Part shown: one piece after another, positions 25,426-33,559 of the stretch
Layout of the letters: each line of letters begins with the position of its first letter
Position numbering within the stretch: position 1 is the first letter of the stretch
Assembly: GCF_003481825.1 (NCBI RefSeq)
Contig: NZ_QULW01000013.1
Location: 49,423-113,422, forward strand
Source of the DNA: Clostridium sp. OM02-18AC
GTDB taxonomy: Bacteria > Bacillota > Clostridia > Lachnospirales > Lachnospiraceae
DNA: 64,000 nt
Direction: 5' to 3'
Notes under the pieces: model-generated
The model's database searches: none
What the model saw: only the letters and a program-made list of their open reading frames with translations
What the model was told of the DNA's origin: nothing
Position numbers and translations under genes: made by a program

Positions 25426-26751
25426 ATGTCTGAGGTACGGGATCCAGAAAAGAAACCTGAACATGAAAAAAAGAATGACCGCGATTTCATCAGCGAAAAG
25501 ATCGTAAGACCGGCTCCAAGCAAAAAGCAGGTTGGTACCAGAATGGCAACAGCTGCCTGTGCCGGAATCATTTTTGGTGTCGTCTCTGCAGTCTGTTTTG
25601 TTTTGACCCGTCCGATCATGGAGCAGTTATCCGACGGAAACAAGCCGACGGCATCGGCGGTATCTATCCCGAAGGATGAGCTGGAGTCATCCGCAGAAGC
25701 GCAGGAGACGGAGCGTGCGTCTGAGACAGAAACTGAGCCGGTGGAGGAGATGGTCCAGAGTGCACTGGAGCATTACCGCTATACGGTAGATGATCTGAAT
25801 TCCCTGTTAAACAGTCTGCGTTCCAAAGCATTGGCTGTGGATAAAAGTGTGGTGGTCGTACATTCTGTCCAGCAGAACACGGACTGGTTCGACAATCCGG
25901 TGGAAACAACGGGGTTATATGCCGGAGTCATCATCGCGAAGACCAGCCAGGAGTTGCTGATCCTGACACCAGAGGATGCAGTCGAGCAGGCGGATTCCAT
26001 CAAGGTAACCTTTGAGAATGGAAACGATGTGAGCGGTCATATGAAACAGAAGGATACCACATCCGGTATGGCGATCGTCAGTGTCAGCGCGGGCGACATC
26101 AGCACGTCTTTGTTAAAAGATTTAGAGCCGGTTCCGCTCGGAAACTCCTATCAGGTGTGTCAGGGCGATATGATCGCATCCATCGGCAGTCCGGCCGGAG
26201 TCGTTCATTCGCTTGATTACGGATTTGTTTCCTATGTGGTGCGCAGCAATCCGATGGTTGACCAGCATTGCCGGATGCTGTATTCCCATATTTTAACGGA
26301 TGCGGACCGCGGCACATTTTTGATGAATACAGATGGAGAGCTGATCGGCTGGGCCGTTTCCGCTTCTGACAGTTCGGCGGCAGGCAGCAATATGGCGGAG
26401 ATCTTTGGTATTTCCGATTACAAGGGAATTCTGGAAAAGCTGAGCAATGGCCAGGGCGTTCCCTGCGTCGGCATTGTCGGCCAGGAGGTAACCGAAGTGC
26501 AGATGGATGGCGGAATGCCGGCGGGCATCTATGTCATGAATGCTGTTACCGAGAAACCGGCGTACAATGCGGGAATCCAGAACGGAGACATCCTCACACA
26601 GATCGATAAAACGCCAATTACATCGATGAAGGAATACCAGGCAGCGGTAGAAAAGATGACCTGCGGCCAGACGGTGCACATTACCGTGCAGCGGAACGGG
26701 CGCGACAGCTACACGCAGCTGGAGTTTGACGTAACGGTGGGAAGCAGGTAG
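25426..26751 (+). CDS. HtrA-like membrane-anchored pseudoprotease with PDZ domain
   Basis: A protein of 441 residues with a charged cytoplasmic N-terminus, one membrane helix (about 40-62), a Glu-rich linker, a trypsin-like domain (about 125-335) and a PDZ domain (about 345-435, IYVMNAVTEKPAYNAGIQNGDILTQID). The fold matches HtrA/DegP throughout (YAGVIIAK, VPLGNSYQVCQGDMIASIGSPAG). However, the catalytic positions appear lost. The expected NHV is LTPEDAV, the DLAV aspartate is replaced in SGMAIV, and GNSGGP is replaced by ADRGTFLMN. It may bind rather than cut misfolded or signal proteins outside the membrane. AAGGAGG precedes the start. Confidence 0.8.
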   Translation: MSEVRDPEKKPEHEKKNDRDFISEKIVRPAPSKKQVGTRMATAACAGIIFGVVSAVCFVLTRPIMEQLSDGNKPTASAVSIPKDELESSAEAQETERASETETEPVEEMVQSALEHYRYTVDDLNSLLNSLRSKALAVDKSVVVVHSVQQNTDWFDNPVETTGLYAGVIIAKTSQELLILTPEDAVEQADSIKVTFENGNDVSGHMKQKDTTSGMAIVSVSAGDISTSLLKDLEPVPLGNSYQVCQGDMIASIGSPAGVVHSLDYGFVSYVVRSNPMVDQHCRMLYSHILTDADRGTFLMNTDGELIGWAVSASDSSAAGSNMAEIFGISDYKGILEKLSNGQGVPCVGIVGQEVTEVQMDGGMPAGIYVMNAVTEKPAYNAGIQNGDILTQIDKTPITSMKEYQAAVEKMTCGQTVHITVQRNGRDSYTQLEFDVTVGSR

Positions 26752-26820
26752 TGGTCAGTGCAGATTTGATCTGCACTGGAAATAAGAATCACAAGCAAGA
26801 TAGAAAGAAAAGGAAGAGAT

Positions 26821-27765
26821 ATGAAGTATATTGACAGTTTCAGAGAAGGCATGCATGTTTCCGACGTGTATCTGTGCAAAAATAAGCAGATCGCGCTGAC
26901 CAAGAACGGAAAGGAATACGGAAACCTGGTCCTTCAGGACAAAACAGGCACAGTAGACGCAAAAATATGGGATCTGGGATCACCGGGCGTCGGAAATTTT
27001 GAGACGCTGGATTATGTTTACGTCGATGCAGACGTGACCATGTTCATGGGTGCAAAGCAGCTGAACGTAAAGCGGATCCGTAAAGCCGATGAGGGTGAAT
27101 ACATTCCGGCAGATTACCTTCCGGTCTCCTTAAAAGATGTAAAACAGATGTATTCCGAGCTGCTTGCGTTTATTGCATCTGTAAAAAACCCATATCTGAA
27201 ACAGCTTTTGGACAGCTACTTCCAGGATCCGGAATTTGCGAAGGCATTCCAGTTCCACAGCGCAGCCAAGAGCGTGCATCACGGATTTGTAGGCGGTCTT
27301 TTAGAGCATACGTTAAGCGTTACCAAGATGTGCGATTACTTTGCGTCTGCCTACCCGATGTTAAACCGCGACCTGCTCTTAACTGCAGCCATGTTCCACG
27401 ACATCGGTAAGACCAAAGAGCTGTCAACATTCCCGGCAAATGACTATACCGATGACGGTCAGCTGTTAGGCCATATCATCATCGGAACGGAGATGGTTGG
27501 CGAGCGCATGCGCACCATCGAAGGCTTTCCGCCAAAGCTGGCAAGCGAGTTAAAGCACTGCATTCTCGCGCATCACGGAGAACTGGAGTACGGTTCCCCG
27601 AAAAAACCGGCTCTCTTAGAAGCGATGGCTTTAAACTTCGCGGACAACGCAGACGCAAAGATGGAGACGATGATCGAAGTGCTGCGCGGTGCGGGGGACA
27701 ACCAGGGATGGCTTGGATATAACCGGCTGCTGGAGACGAATATACGGAAGACAACAGAGTGTTAA
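26821..27765 (+). CDS. 3'-5' exoribonuclease YhaM family
   Basis: A cytoplasmic protein of 314 residues. An N-terminal OB fold (about 10-90, YGNLVLQDKTGTVDAKIWD) binds nucleic acid. An HD phosphohydrolase domain (about 150-300) has HHGFVGGLLEHTLSV, the metal pair FHDIGK and a downstream HCILAHHG. YhaM-type enzymes remove a few nucleotides from RNA and DNA 3' ends in Gram-positive bacteria. It follows the HtrA-like gene by 69 nt and precedes a perfect terminator. Confidence 0.9.
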   Translation: MKYIDSFREGMHVSDVYLCKNKQIALTKNGKEYGNLVLQDKTGTVDAKIWDLGSPGVGNFETLDYVYVDADVTMFMGAKQLNVKRIRKADEGEYIPADYLPVSLKDVKQMYSELLAFIASVKNPYLKQLLDSYFQDPEFAKAFQFHSAAKSVHHGFVGGLLEHTLSVTKMCDYFASAYPMLNRDLLLTAAMFHDIGKTKELSTFPANDYTDDGQLLGHIIIGTEMVGERMRTIEGFPPKLASELKHCILAHHGELEYGSPKKPALLEAMALNFADNADAKMETMIEVLRGAGDNQGWLGYNRLLETNIRKTTEC

Positions 27766-27778
27766 AAGAATAGAAAAA

Positions 27779-27817
27779 ATCAGAAAACGCGCCAAAACCG
27801 GCGCGTTTTCTGATTAA
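27779..27817 (+). terminator. Intrinsic terminator after the YhaM gene
   Basis: A perfect 15-bp stem (ATCAGAAAACGCGCC and complement) with a 6-nt loop. It is A-flanked upstream, but the T-tract is short. Confidence 0.8.
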
Positions 27818-27833
27818 AAAGGGGAAAGAGGTA

Positions 27834-27992
27834 ATGTATTGTGTACCAATATATAGGACCGTTCATCCGGTGTGTCATCCGGGAAACGGGTTGTTGTTTG
27901 ACGACCCCGGCAGCGGTTGCGCGCTTGGTGCCGCCGGGCTCTTTTATAACAGGTGCATAACGAACATGTTTGTTAGTTGCTGTCCATTATGA
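27834..27992 (+). other. Candidate small Cys-rich ORF or structured RNA
   Basis: The 515-bp gap between the YhaM gene and the methyltransferase holds a 52-codon frame with ribosome site AAAGAGGT. It encodes a peptide with seven cysteines (MYCVPIYRTV...CALGAAG...CITNMF...CCPL). Within it lies a terminator-like hairpin CCCGGC-A-GC / GC-C-GCCGGG followed by CTCTTTT (27906-27945), which argues instead for a short structured RNA. I recognise neither. The rest of the gap up to the promoter at 28204 shows nothing. Confidence 0.3.
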
Positions 27993-28203
27993 TGATGGGT
28001 TCGTTTGGTTTTCTCTCCCTCACATCATGCTTATATGATACTGGAAAAATGTGTCTAAAGTTTGAGGAGATTGTGAAGAAAGCGGAAAGTTTCTAAACAA
28101 AATCTTACGGAAAAGAATGGAAATAAAAGGAAAGTCCTTACGGAAAAAGAAGATGCCAGTAAGGCCGGATTGGCAGAAATCGTGACAAACAAAAAGGGAA
28201 GAC

Positions 28204-28232
28204 TTGCACAGTGGTAAGAAAACCCGTAAAAT
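28204..28232 (+). promoter_or_regulatory. Promoter of the RlmD-family gene
   Basis: The -35 TTGCAC (28204-28209) and -10 TAAAAT (28227-28232) are 17 bp apart, about 50 bp before the start codon. Confidence 0.7.
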
Positions 28233-28280
28233 GATAGGAAAGAATCAGGGTTGGAACTGGATGAAAGGATAGAGCGAAAC

Positions 28281-29750
28281 ATGGATTGGAAAAAGAATGA
28301 TGTATTTCAGGTTCAGATAGAAGATATGAGCGATACCGGGGAAGGAATCGGCAAAACCGACGGCTTCACCTGGTTTGTGAAGGATGCCGTAATTGGGGAT
28401 GTGGTGGAAGCCAAGGTTATGAAAACAAAAAAATCATATGGTTTTGCCCGTCTGATGCAGGTGGTAAAGCCATCGGACTGCCGTGTCACTCCACACTGCC
28501 CGTCTGCCCGCCAGTGCGGCGGATGTCAGCTTCAGGCCATGAGCTACGAGGAGCAGCTGAAATTTAAAGAAAATAAGGTGCGCAACAACTTAAGCCGCAT
28601 CGGCGGACTCACGGAGATTCCCATGGAGCCGATCATCGGCATGGAAGAGCCGTGGCGTTACCGCAACAAGGCACAGTTTCCGTTTGGAAAAGACAAGGAT
28701 GGCCGTATCATCACCGGCTTTTATGCAGGCCGCACCCATGCCATCATTGAACAGGAGGACTGTCTGCTTGGCGTGGAAGAAAACCAGCCGATCCTGGACT
28801 GCATCCGCGCTTTTATGGAAGAATTCCATATTGCGCCGTATGAGGAGGAAACACACCGTGGTCTGGTGCGTCATGTACTGATCCGAAAAGGCTTTACCAC
28901 GGGTGAACTGATGGTATGTCTGGTACTGAATGGAGGGGTGAAGAAGCTGAAAGCGGCGGAGGTGCTGGTGGAGCGTCTTGTGAAGCTGTTCCCGGAAAAA
29001 CATGTGGAAACAGCTGAGGGCGCAGAGACAGATGACGCAGGAATGGAAGCACAGGCAGCAGGAAACAGGGCAAACACAGAGATTCCGGCGCCGCATATGG
29101 TCAGCATCTCCTGCAGTATCAACCGCGAAAAGACCAACGTCATCATGGGAAAAGAAATCGTAAATCTGTATGGACCTGGTTATATTACCGATTATATCGG
29201 CAATGTCTGCTATCGGATTTCTCCATTATCCTTCTATCAGGTCAATCCGGTCCAGACCCAGAAGCTTTACGGAACGGCACTGGAATATGCCGCTTTAACC
29301 GGGGAAGAAACCGTATGGGACCTGTACTGCGGCATCGGAACCATCTCCCTGTTCCTTGCCCAGAAGGCAAAAAAAGTGTATGGAGTCGAGATCGTTCCCC
29401 AGGCCATCGACGATGCGAGAGCCAATGCAGAATTAAATCATTTCGAAAATGTGGAATTCTTTGTAGGAAAGGCAGAGGAGGTGCTGCCGGAGCAGTATGA
29501 AAAGAACCAGGTCTATGCTGATACGATCGTGGTGGATCCGCCGCGCAAGGGCTGTGACAGCGTGTGTCTGGATACCATCGTGAAAATGGCACCGAAAAAA
29601 GTGGTTTATGTCAGCTGCGACTCCGCGACCCTTGCAAGAGATGTGAAATATCTGGGCGAGAGAGGATACCAGGTAGAGCGGGTGCGGACGGTGGATATGT
29701 TCCCGTGGAGCGGGCATGTGGAGACGGTAGTCTTGATGTCAAGGAAATAA
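28281..29750 (+). CDS. rlmD: 23S rRNA (uracil-5-)-methyltransferase, RumA/RlmD family
   Basis: A cytoplasmic enzyme of 489 residues that methylates C5 of a uracil in 23S rRNA using SAM. It has an N-terminal TRAM domain (about 3-62), a cysteine cluster (C67, C73, C79, C82 in SDCRVTPHCPSARQCGGC) expected to bind a 4Fe-4S centre, and a Rossmann methyltransferase fold with DLYCGIGTISLFLAQ. It also has catalytic VDPPRKGCD and VYVSCDSATLARD with the nucleophilic cysteine. Firmicutes often carry several paralogues (RlmCD types), so the exact target uracil is uncertain. ATG 28281 is preferred; TTG 28251 would add ten residues. Confidence 0.88.
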   Translation: MDWKKNDVFQVQIEDMSDTGEGIGKTDGFTWFVKDAVIGDVVEAKVMKTKKSYGFARLMQVVKPSDCRVTPHCPSARQCGGCQLQAMSYEEQLKFKENKVRNNLSRIGGLTEIPMEPIIGMEEPWRYRNKAQFPFGKDKDGRIITGFYAGRTHAIIEQEDCLLGVEENQPILDCIRAFMEEFHIAPYEEETHRGLVRHVLIRKGFTTGELMVCLVLNGGVKKLKAAEVLVERLVKLFPEKHVETAEGAETDDAGMEAQAAGNRANTEIPAPHMVSISCSINREKTNVIMGKEIVNLYGPGYITDYIGNVCYRISPLSFYQVNPVQTQKLYGTALEYAALTGEETVWDLYCGIGTISLFLAQKAKKVYGVEIVPQAIDDARANAELNHFENVEFFVGKAEEVLPEQYEKNQVYADTIVVDPPRKGCDSVCLDTIVKMAPKKVVYVSCDSATLARDVKYLGERGYQVERVRTVDMFPWSGHVETVVLMSRK

Positions 29751-29777
29751 AATCAAGTGCCAGAAAGTGGTGTATTT

Positions 29778-29835
29778 CCAGGCTTTTTCGGAAGTTGGGA
29801 TTAGAAGCCTGACTCCTGAAAAAGCCCGGTTTTCT
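29778..29835 (+). terminator. Terminator after the RlmD-family gene
   Basis: A long-looped stem (GGCTTTTTC 29781-29789 against GAAAAAGCC 29818-29826, extended by flanking C/G pairs) is followed by TTTTCTT. Confidence 0.7.
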
Positions 29836-29882
29836 TATATGGAAACATATTTACTGCAAAATGTGTGTCAGGTTGTAACCTC

Positions 29883-30017
29883 GGATTAGATGTCGCGATT
29901 TGGGACAGTGGATTAGATGTCAGGCATTTCGGGATGCTTTTGGGAAAATGAAAACGGATGACAACCAATCCGGCAACTCGACCATTTTGGGTGGTTGTAG
30001 GCAGTAGATTAGATGTG
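29883..30017. repeat. Three spaced GGATTAGATGTC repeats
   Basis: GGATTAGATGTC occurs at 29883-29894 and 29910-29921, and a variant AGATTAGATGTG at 30006-30017, in an otherwise featureless gap. Multiple short repeats of this kind occur at ends of some insertion sequences, but no transposase is next to them. Confidence 0.4.
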
Positions 30018-30058
30018 AAGGAAAAATTCGGTAAGTCGGAATTTGTGTAGATAACATA

Positions 30059-30126
30059 GGTATTCTTCAAGATACCAAGTATCAAAAATAATCGTACTTG
30101 ATGCATTACTTTATCAGTCATATAAT
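30059..30126 (+). promoter_or_regulatory. Promoter and likely HxlR operator
   Basis: The -35 TTGATG (30098-30103) and -10 TATAAT (30121-30126) have a 17-bp spacer. Just upstream is the inverted repeat GGTAT-N8-ATACC (30059-30076), a plausible site for the HxlR-type regulator of this operon. Confidence 0.65.
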
Positions 30127-30172
30127 TAAACCAGTTCAAAAATATGACTATATAAACAAGGAGGATACCAAT

Positions 30173-30574
30173 ATGACAAATATTGAAAAAGTAAATCAAT
30201 TTTTAGATGAGGCAAAAATATTTTATTTTTTGACTACAGATGGAGATAAACCAAAGGGACGTCCATTTGGATTCCATATGTTAGATGATGGTAAATTATA
30301 TTTTGGATGTGGTACGTTCAAAAATGTTTTTTTGCAGTTAATGCAAAATCCCCACGTTGAAGTGTTAGCCGTTAATGGCAACGAGTTTATGCGTTATGAT
30401 GGAACTGTAAAGATTGTGAAAGATGAGGCTCTTTTGAAAAAGGTGCGTACAGCAATGCCACAGATTATGAATCTGTATGATAAAAATGGCTGGGAGATGG
30501 GAATGTTCTATCTTGAGAATGGTCATGCAGAGATTCGTGGAATGATGGATTTAAAAGATGAATTTGATGTATAA
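30173..30574 (+). CDS. Pyridoxamine 5'-phosphate oxidase-like flavin protein
   Basis: A cytoplasmic protein of 133 residues with the split-barrel flavin fold: FYFLTTDGDKPKGRPFGF near the N-terminus, then a small barrel with KLYFGCGTFKNVFLQLMQNPHVEVLAV. Members reduce or bind flavin-dependent substrates such as nitro compounds, quinones or F420/FMN-type cofactors. ATG 30173 has AAGGAGGAT upstream; the longer frame from 30098 lacks it. It overlaps nothing and precedes its regulator by 11 nt. Lower GC than the flanks suggests it was acquired together with the regulator. Confidence 0.8.
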   Translation: MTNIEKVNQFLDEAKIFYFLTTDGDKPKGRPFGFHMLDDGKLYFGCGTFKNVFLQLMQNPHVEVLAVNGNEFMRYDGTVKIVKDEALLKKVRTAMPQIMNLYDKNGWEMGMFYLENGHAEIRGMMDLKDEFDV

Positions 30575-30585
30575 GAGGTAATGAT

Positions 30586-30948
30586 ATGGAAAGATTATTT
30601 GAAACGGATTCGACAATGGAAGATCGTTTTGGGAAATGTCCTTATGCGACAGCACAGAGTTTGATTTCAGGAAAATGGGCTGTCTTAATTATGCATTATC
30701 TGGAAGATGATCCCATCCGTTTCAATGATCTTTTGCGTCTTATGCCAAAGATGACACATGCGACTTTATCTGTTCAATTAAAGACATTGGTGGAAAATGG
30801 TCTGGTGGAGCGAAAACAATATGAGTCGATTCCGCCTAAGGTAGAATATTCGCTGACAGAAATTGGGAAAAAATTTCATCCGGTAATAGAAGCGATGCAT
30901 AATTGGGGGCAGGAATATATTGAATTCATGAAAAAGGATAATGAATAA
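30586..30948 (+). CDS. HxlR family transcriptional regulator
   Basis: A winged-helix repressor or activator of 120 residues with the family hallmarks: CPYATAQSLISGKWAVLIMHYL (conserved Cys near residue 18 and the recognition-helix core), then RFNDLLRLMPKMTHATLSVQLKTLVENGLVERKQY and PPKVEYSLTEIG. HxlR proteins commonly respond to electrophiles or redox change through the cysteine. It is probably co-transcribed with, and controls, the flavin protein gene just upstream. Confidence 0.92.
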   Translation: MERLFETDSTMEDRFGKCPYATAQSLISGKWAVLIMHYLEDDPIRFNDLLRLMPKMTHATLSVQLKTLVENGLVERKQYESIPPKVEYSLTEIGKKFHPVIEAMHNWGQEYIEFMKKDNE

Positions 30949-30952
30949 GTCT

Positions 30953-31049
30953 ATGGAAATAAAAAGGATTGAGCAAGACTTTACAGTGTGTCAGGTAAAA
31001 GATTATTCACTTGTAAATTTAGATTCTGAATATAGCTTTATTGAAAAAA
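30953..31049 (+). pseudogene. 5' remnant of an ACT-domain-like gene, cut by IS605
   Basis: The open frame from ATG 30953 encodes MEIKRIEQDFTVCQVKDYS-type sequence, continuing VNLDSEYSFIEK. This resembles the start of small ACT-domain proteins of Clostridia, from memory. It runs straight into the left hairpin of the insertion element and stops at 31074. The rest of the gene is not found on the other side of the element. Confidence 0.5.
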
Positions 31050-31122
31050 TGCACGCCGCATTCTCGTTACTTTAGTGATGAGTTAGGCGTGCAAAAAATA
31101 TAAATAAGAATCGAACATACAT

Positions 31123-31151
31123 TTGCATCTTGGCAATACATATGGTATACT
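31123..31151 (+). promoter_or_regulatory. Promoter of tnpA, probably leaderless
   Basis: The -35 TTGCAT (31123-31128), a 17-bp spacer and the -10 TATACT (31146-31151) put the start of transcription at about 31158, which is the A of the start codon. No ribosome site precedes the gene. Confidence 0.6.
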
Positions 31152-31157
31152 ATAAAT

Positions 31158-31598
31158 ATGGATAATAATATATTTAATATTAAGGAAAATAGTCTTTCGT
31201 ATGGTAGAGGTTATGTTTATTCTTTACAGTATCATTTGGTATGGTGTACAAAATACCGTAAAAAAGTTTTAGCAAATGGAATCGATGTGGAATGCAAAGA
31301 AATGTTACAAGGATTGGCGGAAGAGTATCACTTTCAGATTTTGGCTATGGAGATAATGCCGGATCACATTCATCTGCTTGTGGATTGTCGCCCACAGTTC
31401 TTTATTTCTGACATGATTAAAATCATGAAAGGAAATATTGCCAGACAGTTATTTCTTTCACATCCGGAATTAAAACAGCAGTTGTGGGGTGGACACCTTT
31501 GGAATCCTTCCTATTGTGTAGTGACAGTGAGTGAGCGCAGTAAAGAACAGGTTTTGTCGTACATAGAAGGGCAGAAGGAGAAAGAAAAGCGAAAGTAG
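31158..31598 (+). CDS. tnpA: IS200/IS605 Y1 transposase TnpA
   Basis: A small HUH-superfamily transposase of 146 residues that cuts and joins single-stranded element ends through one tyrosine. The metal-binding pair is in MPDHIHLLV (HIH) and the catalytic Tyr is in VLSYIEGQ near the C-terminus. The typical start YSLQYHLVWCTKYRKKVL is present. The length and order are complete, so it may be active. The leaderless arrangement would keep its level low. Confidence 0.92.
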   Translation: MDNNIFNIKENSLSYGRGYVYSLQYHLVWCTKYRKKVLANGIDVECKEMLQGLAEEYHFQILAMEIMPDHIHLLVDCRPQFFISDMIKIMKGNIARQLFLSHPELKQQLWGGHLWNPSYCVVTVSERSKEQVLSYIEGQKEKEKRK

Positions 31599-31607
31599 GA
31601 AAATCTT

Positions 31608-32933
31608 ATGAAGACGGTATCCAGTTATGGTGTAGAAATTAAAAAACAGAATATTCCCCTTCACCATACACTGAGGATTTATCGTCAGGCAGTTTCTTAT
31701 CTGACTAAAGTTTATCATGAAGTATGGGAAGAACTTTCAGAAATTGAGAATGCCCAAAAGCGGTTTAATGAAGCGGAACATCTTGTACATAATACAAAGA
31801 AAAATGTGGCCAGATTTGATTTTGATCAGCGCTTTGTTAAAATGCCATCTTACTTGAGGCGCGCAGCGATTCAGCATGCACTTGGAAGTGTATCTTCTTA
31901 TAAAACACGAATGAAATTATGGGAAAACGGCGATTTATCAGGGAAGCCGAAGCTCGTATATGAAAATCATGCGATGCCGGTATTTTACAGAGATGTCATG
32001 TACAAACCGAGCGAGTCAGGGGAAGATGTTGCATATCTAAAATTATATGATGGTTATGACTGGAAATGGTTTCGCGTTTCTCTGCTGCATACAGATATGG
32101 AATATCTGAGAAAACATTGGTCAGGAGTTTGCGCTATGGCCCCAGTTCTGGAGAAGAAGCATCAAAAATATTTTCTGAGATTTTCTTATACGGAGGATGT
32201 GATATTGACGAAACATGCTGTAAATGAGCAAATCATTTGTAGCATAGATCTGGGAATCAATACGGATGCGGTTTGCACAATCATGCGTTCAGACGGAACT
32301 ATTCTGGGACGAAAATTTATAGATTTCCCCAGTGACAAAGACCGGCTGTACCATGTGTTGGGCAGAATTCGCAGATTTCAAAGAGAACATGGTTCCGGGC
32401 AGATAAAGAGCAGATGGACCTATGCCAAGAGACTGAACATGGAATTAGCCAGGAAAATCGCAAATGCAATCGTAACCTATGCGGGGGAATATCAGGCAGA
32501 TGTACTGGTTTTTGAGTACTTAGAGATAAATGGGTTTATTTCTGGAAAGAAGCGTCAGCAGCTTCATATGTGGAGAAAACGGGATATTCAGAATATATGC
32601 GAGCATCAGGCTCACAGACATGGAATAAGACTGGCGAGGGTCTGTGCCTACAATACCAGTAGGCTTGCTTATGATGGAAGTGGTATGGTAGAGCGAAGCA
32701 AAAAGAATCACAGCTTGTGTGTATTCAAAAATGGGAAAACATACAACTGTGATTTATCTGCATCCTATAATATTGGAGCAAGATATTTTATCAGAGAATT
32801 ATTAAAACCCTTCCCGGAAACGGAAAGGTCTTTACTGGAGGCAAAAGTTCCTTCAATAAAGCGTAGAACCTCATGTGTTTATGCAGATTTGAGAGTGTTG
32901 CACGATGTATTGGCAGACTCTAAATCCGCATGA
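31608..32933 (+). CDS. tnpB: IS605 accessory RNA-guided nuclease TnpB
   Basis: A protein of 441 residues. The RuvC-like active site is complete: Asp in CSIDLGIN (near 215), Glu in VFEYLEI (near 303) and Asp in NCDLSASYNIGARYF (near 382). TnpB proteins use an RNA from the element's right end (omega RNA) to cut DNA next to a short target motif and help retain the element. The usual CxxC...CxxC zinc finger before the last Asp is missing; the segment reads CAYNTSRLAYDGSG and SLCVFKNGKTYNCD. It thus belongs to a variant clade or has lost metal binding. It begins ten bases after tnpA. Confidence 0.9.
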   Translation: MKTVSSYGVEIKKQNIPLHHTLRIYRQAVSYLTKVYHEVWEELSEIENAQKRFNEAEHLVHNTKKNVARFDFDQRFVKMPSYLRRAAIQHALGSVSSYKTRMKLWENGDLSGKPKLVYENHAMPVFYRDVMYKPSESGEDVAYLKLYDGYDWKWFRVSLLHTDMEYLRKHWSGVCAMAPVLEKKHQKYFLRFSYTEDVILTKHAVNEQIICSIDLGINTDAVCTIMRSDGTILGRKFIDFPSDKDRLYHVLGRIRRFQREHGSGQIKSRWTYAKRLNMELARKIANAIVTYAGEYQADVLVFEYLEINGFISGKKRQQLHMWRKRDIQNICEHQAHRHGIRLARVCAYNTSRLAYDGSGMVERSKKNHSLCVFKNGKTYNCDLSASYNIGARYFIRELLKPFPETERSLLEAKVPSIKRRTSCVYADLRVLHDVLADSKSA

Positions 32934-33100
32934 ATGCAGGCAGATATTCAGTGGACTACCTGTAATGTGGAAACCTGCCGTATCCGGCATGGACATTGCG
33001 CATAGTTGCGCTGTTCTAAGTTACAGGCGTATCCGCCGATATTTAGTCTTGTCGCTTAAAGCGGCTGAGAAGCACGTGACTTTAGTCATGTGAGGTTCAC
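32880..33100 (+). ncRNA. Predicted omega RNA scaffold at the right end
   Basis: By analogy with characterised TnpB systems, the guide RNA derives from the end of tnpB through the right end. Here that stretch contains several stems, including GCGCATAGTTGCGC and the terminal CACGTGACT hairpin. The guide would be the bases just past the element (33101 onward), which now lie in the chromate-transporter fragment. Confidence 0.4.
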
Positions 33101-33359
33101 AAACAAGTATGTTCAAGCGGTTTTGCGTGGTCTGAAGCCCTGTGTGATCGGCATTGTTCTTGCAACGGGTATTTATATGGTCTTTGGAAACTGCTTTGGA
33201 GCGATTTCAGCAATCCAGATTAATTTGCAGGCAATCATCCTTACGGCAATTCTGGTTGCTTCGATGTTTGGGTATAGGCATTTTGCAAAGAAGAAGCTGT
33301 CGCCTATTCTTTTAATCGTATTATCCGCAATAGTGGGCATGGCAGTGTACGGAATATAG
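33101..33359 (+). pseudogene. Chromate transporter fragment (C-terminal part)
   Basis: About 85 residues remain (NKYVQAVLRGLKPCVIGIVLATG... to VVGMAVYGI-type end). They match the last helices of a ChrA-type chromate transporter: GLKPCVIG is the repeated family motif. The start GTG at 33090 is supplied by the end of the insertion element. The rest of the gene is missing, so this is a non-functional remnant. Confidence 0.75.
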
Positions 33360-33490
33360 AATTAAGACAATACAGCGATAGCGATATGGACGCAGTGATG
33401 CAGATATGGCTTAATACGAATATTCAAGCACATCATTTCATACCGTCTATCGGCTGTTCTTTTTTTGGTTTTCAGGCGTTAAAACGGTAA
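33356..33490 (+). pseudogene. N-terminal remnant of a GNAT acetyltransferase
   Basis: In the frame overlapping the chromate-transporter stop, IELRQYSDSDMDAVMQIWL and NTNIQAHHFIP can be read. This is the typical start of a small GNAT N-acetyltransferase. The homology ends abruptly near 33450 and no start codon remains. Confidence 0.55.
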
Positions 33491-33498
33491 TGTTTTTC

Positions 33499-33527
33499 TT
33501 GTGTACAGTAGAGCGCTATAGTATAAT
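33499..33527 (+). promoter_or_regulatory. Promoter of the riboswitch operon
   Basis: The -35 TTGTGT (33499-33504), a 17-bp spacer and the -10 TATAAT (33522-33527). Transcription should begin near 33534, just ahead of the aptamer. Confidence 0.75.
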
Positions 33528-33559
33528 AAAACCAGTTTTTTACATAAGTTTAAAAGCTA

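Larger units (their letters stand above)
31045..33100 (+). mobile_element. IS200/IS605 family insertion sequence
   Basis: A single-strand transposing element of about 2.05 kb without terminal inverted repeats. The left-end hairpin is GCACGCC / GGCGTGC (31051-31092). The right-end hairpin is CACGTGACT / AGTCATGTG (33073-33092), followed by GAGGTTCAC. It carries tnpA and tnpB in the same orientation. The exact ends are estimated from the hairpins. The flanking genes differ (ACT-like fragment left, chromate transporter fragment right), so DNA was lost when or after it inserted. Confidence 0.85.

Noticed and set aside
27818..27992. 6S RNA, SRP RNA or tmRNA in the gap after the YhaM gene
   Set aside because: No conserved SRP loop, no tRNA-like end, and the length does not fit; left as unknown.
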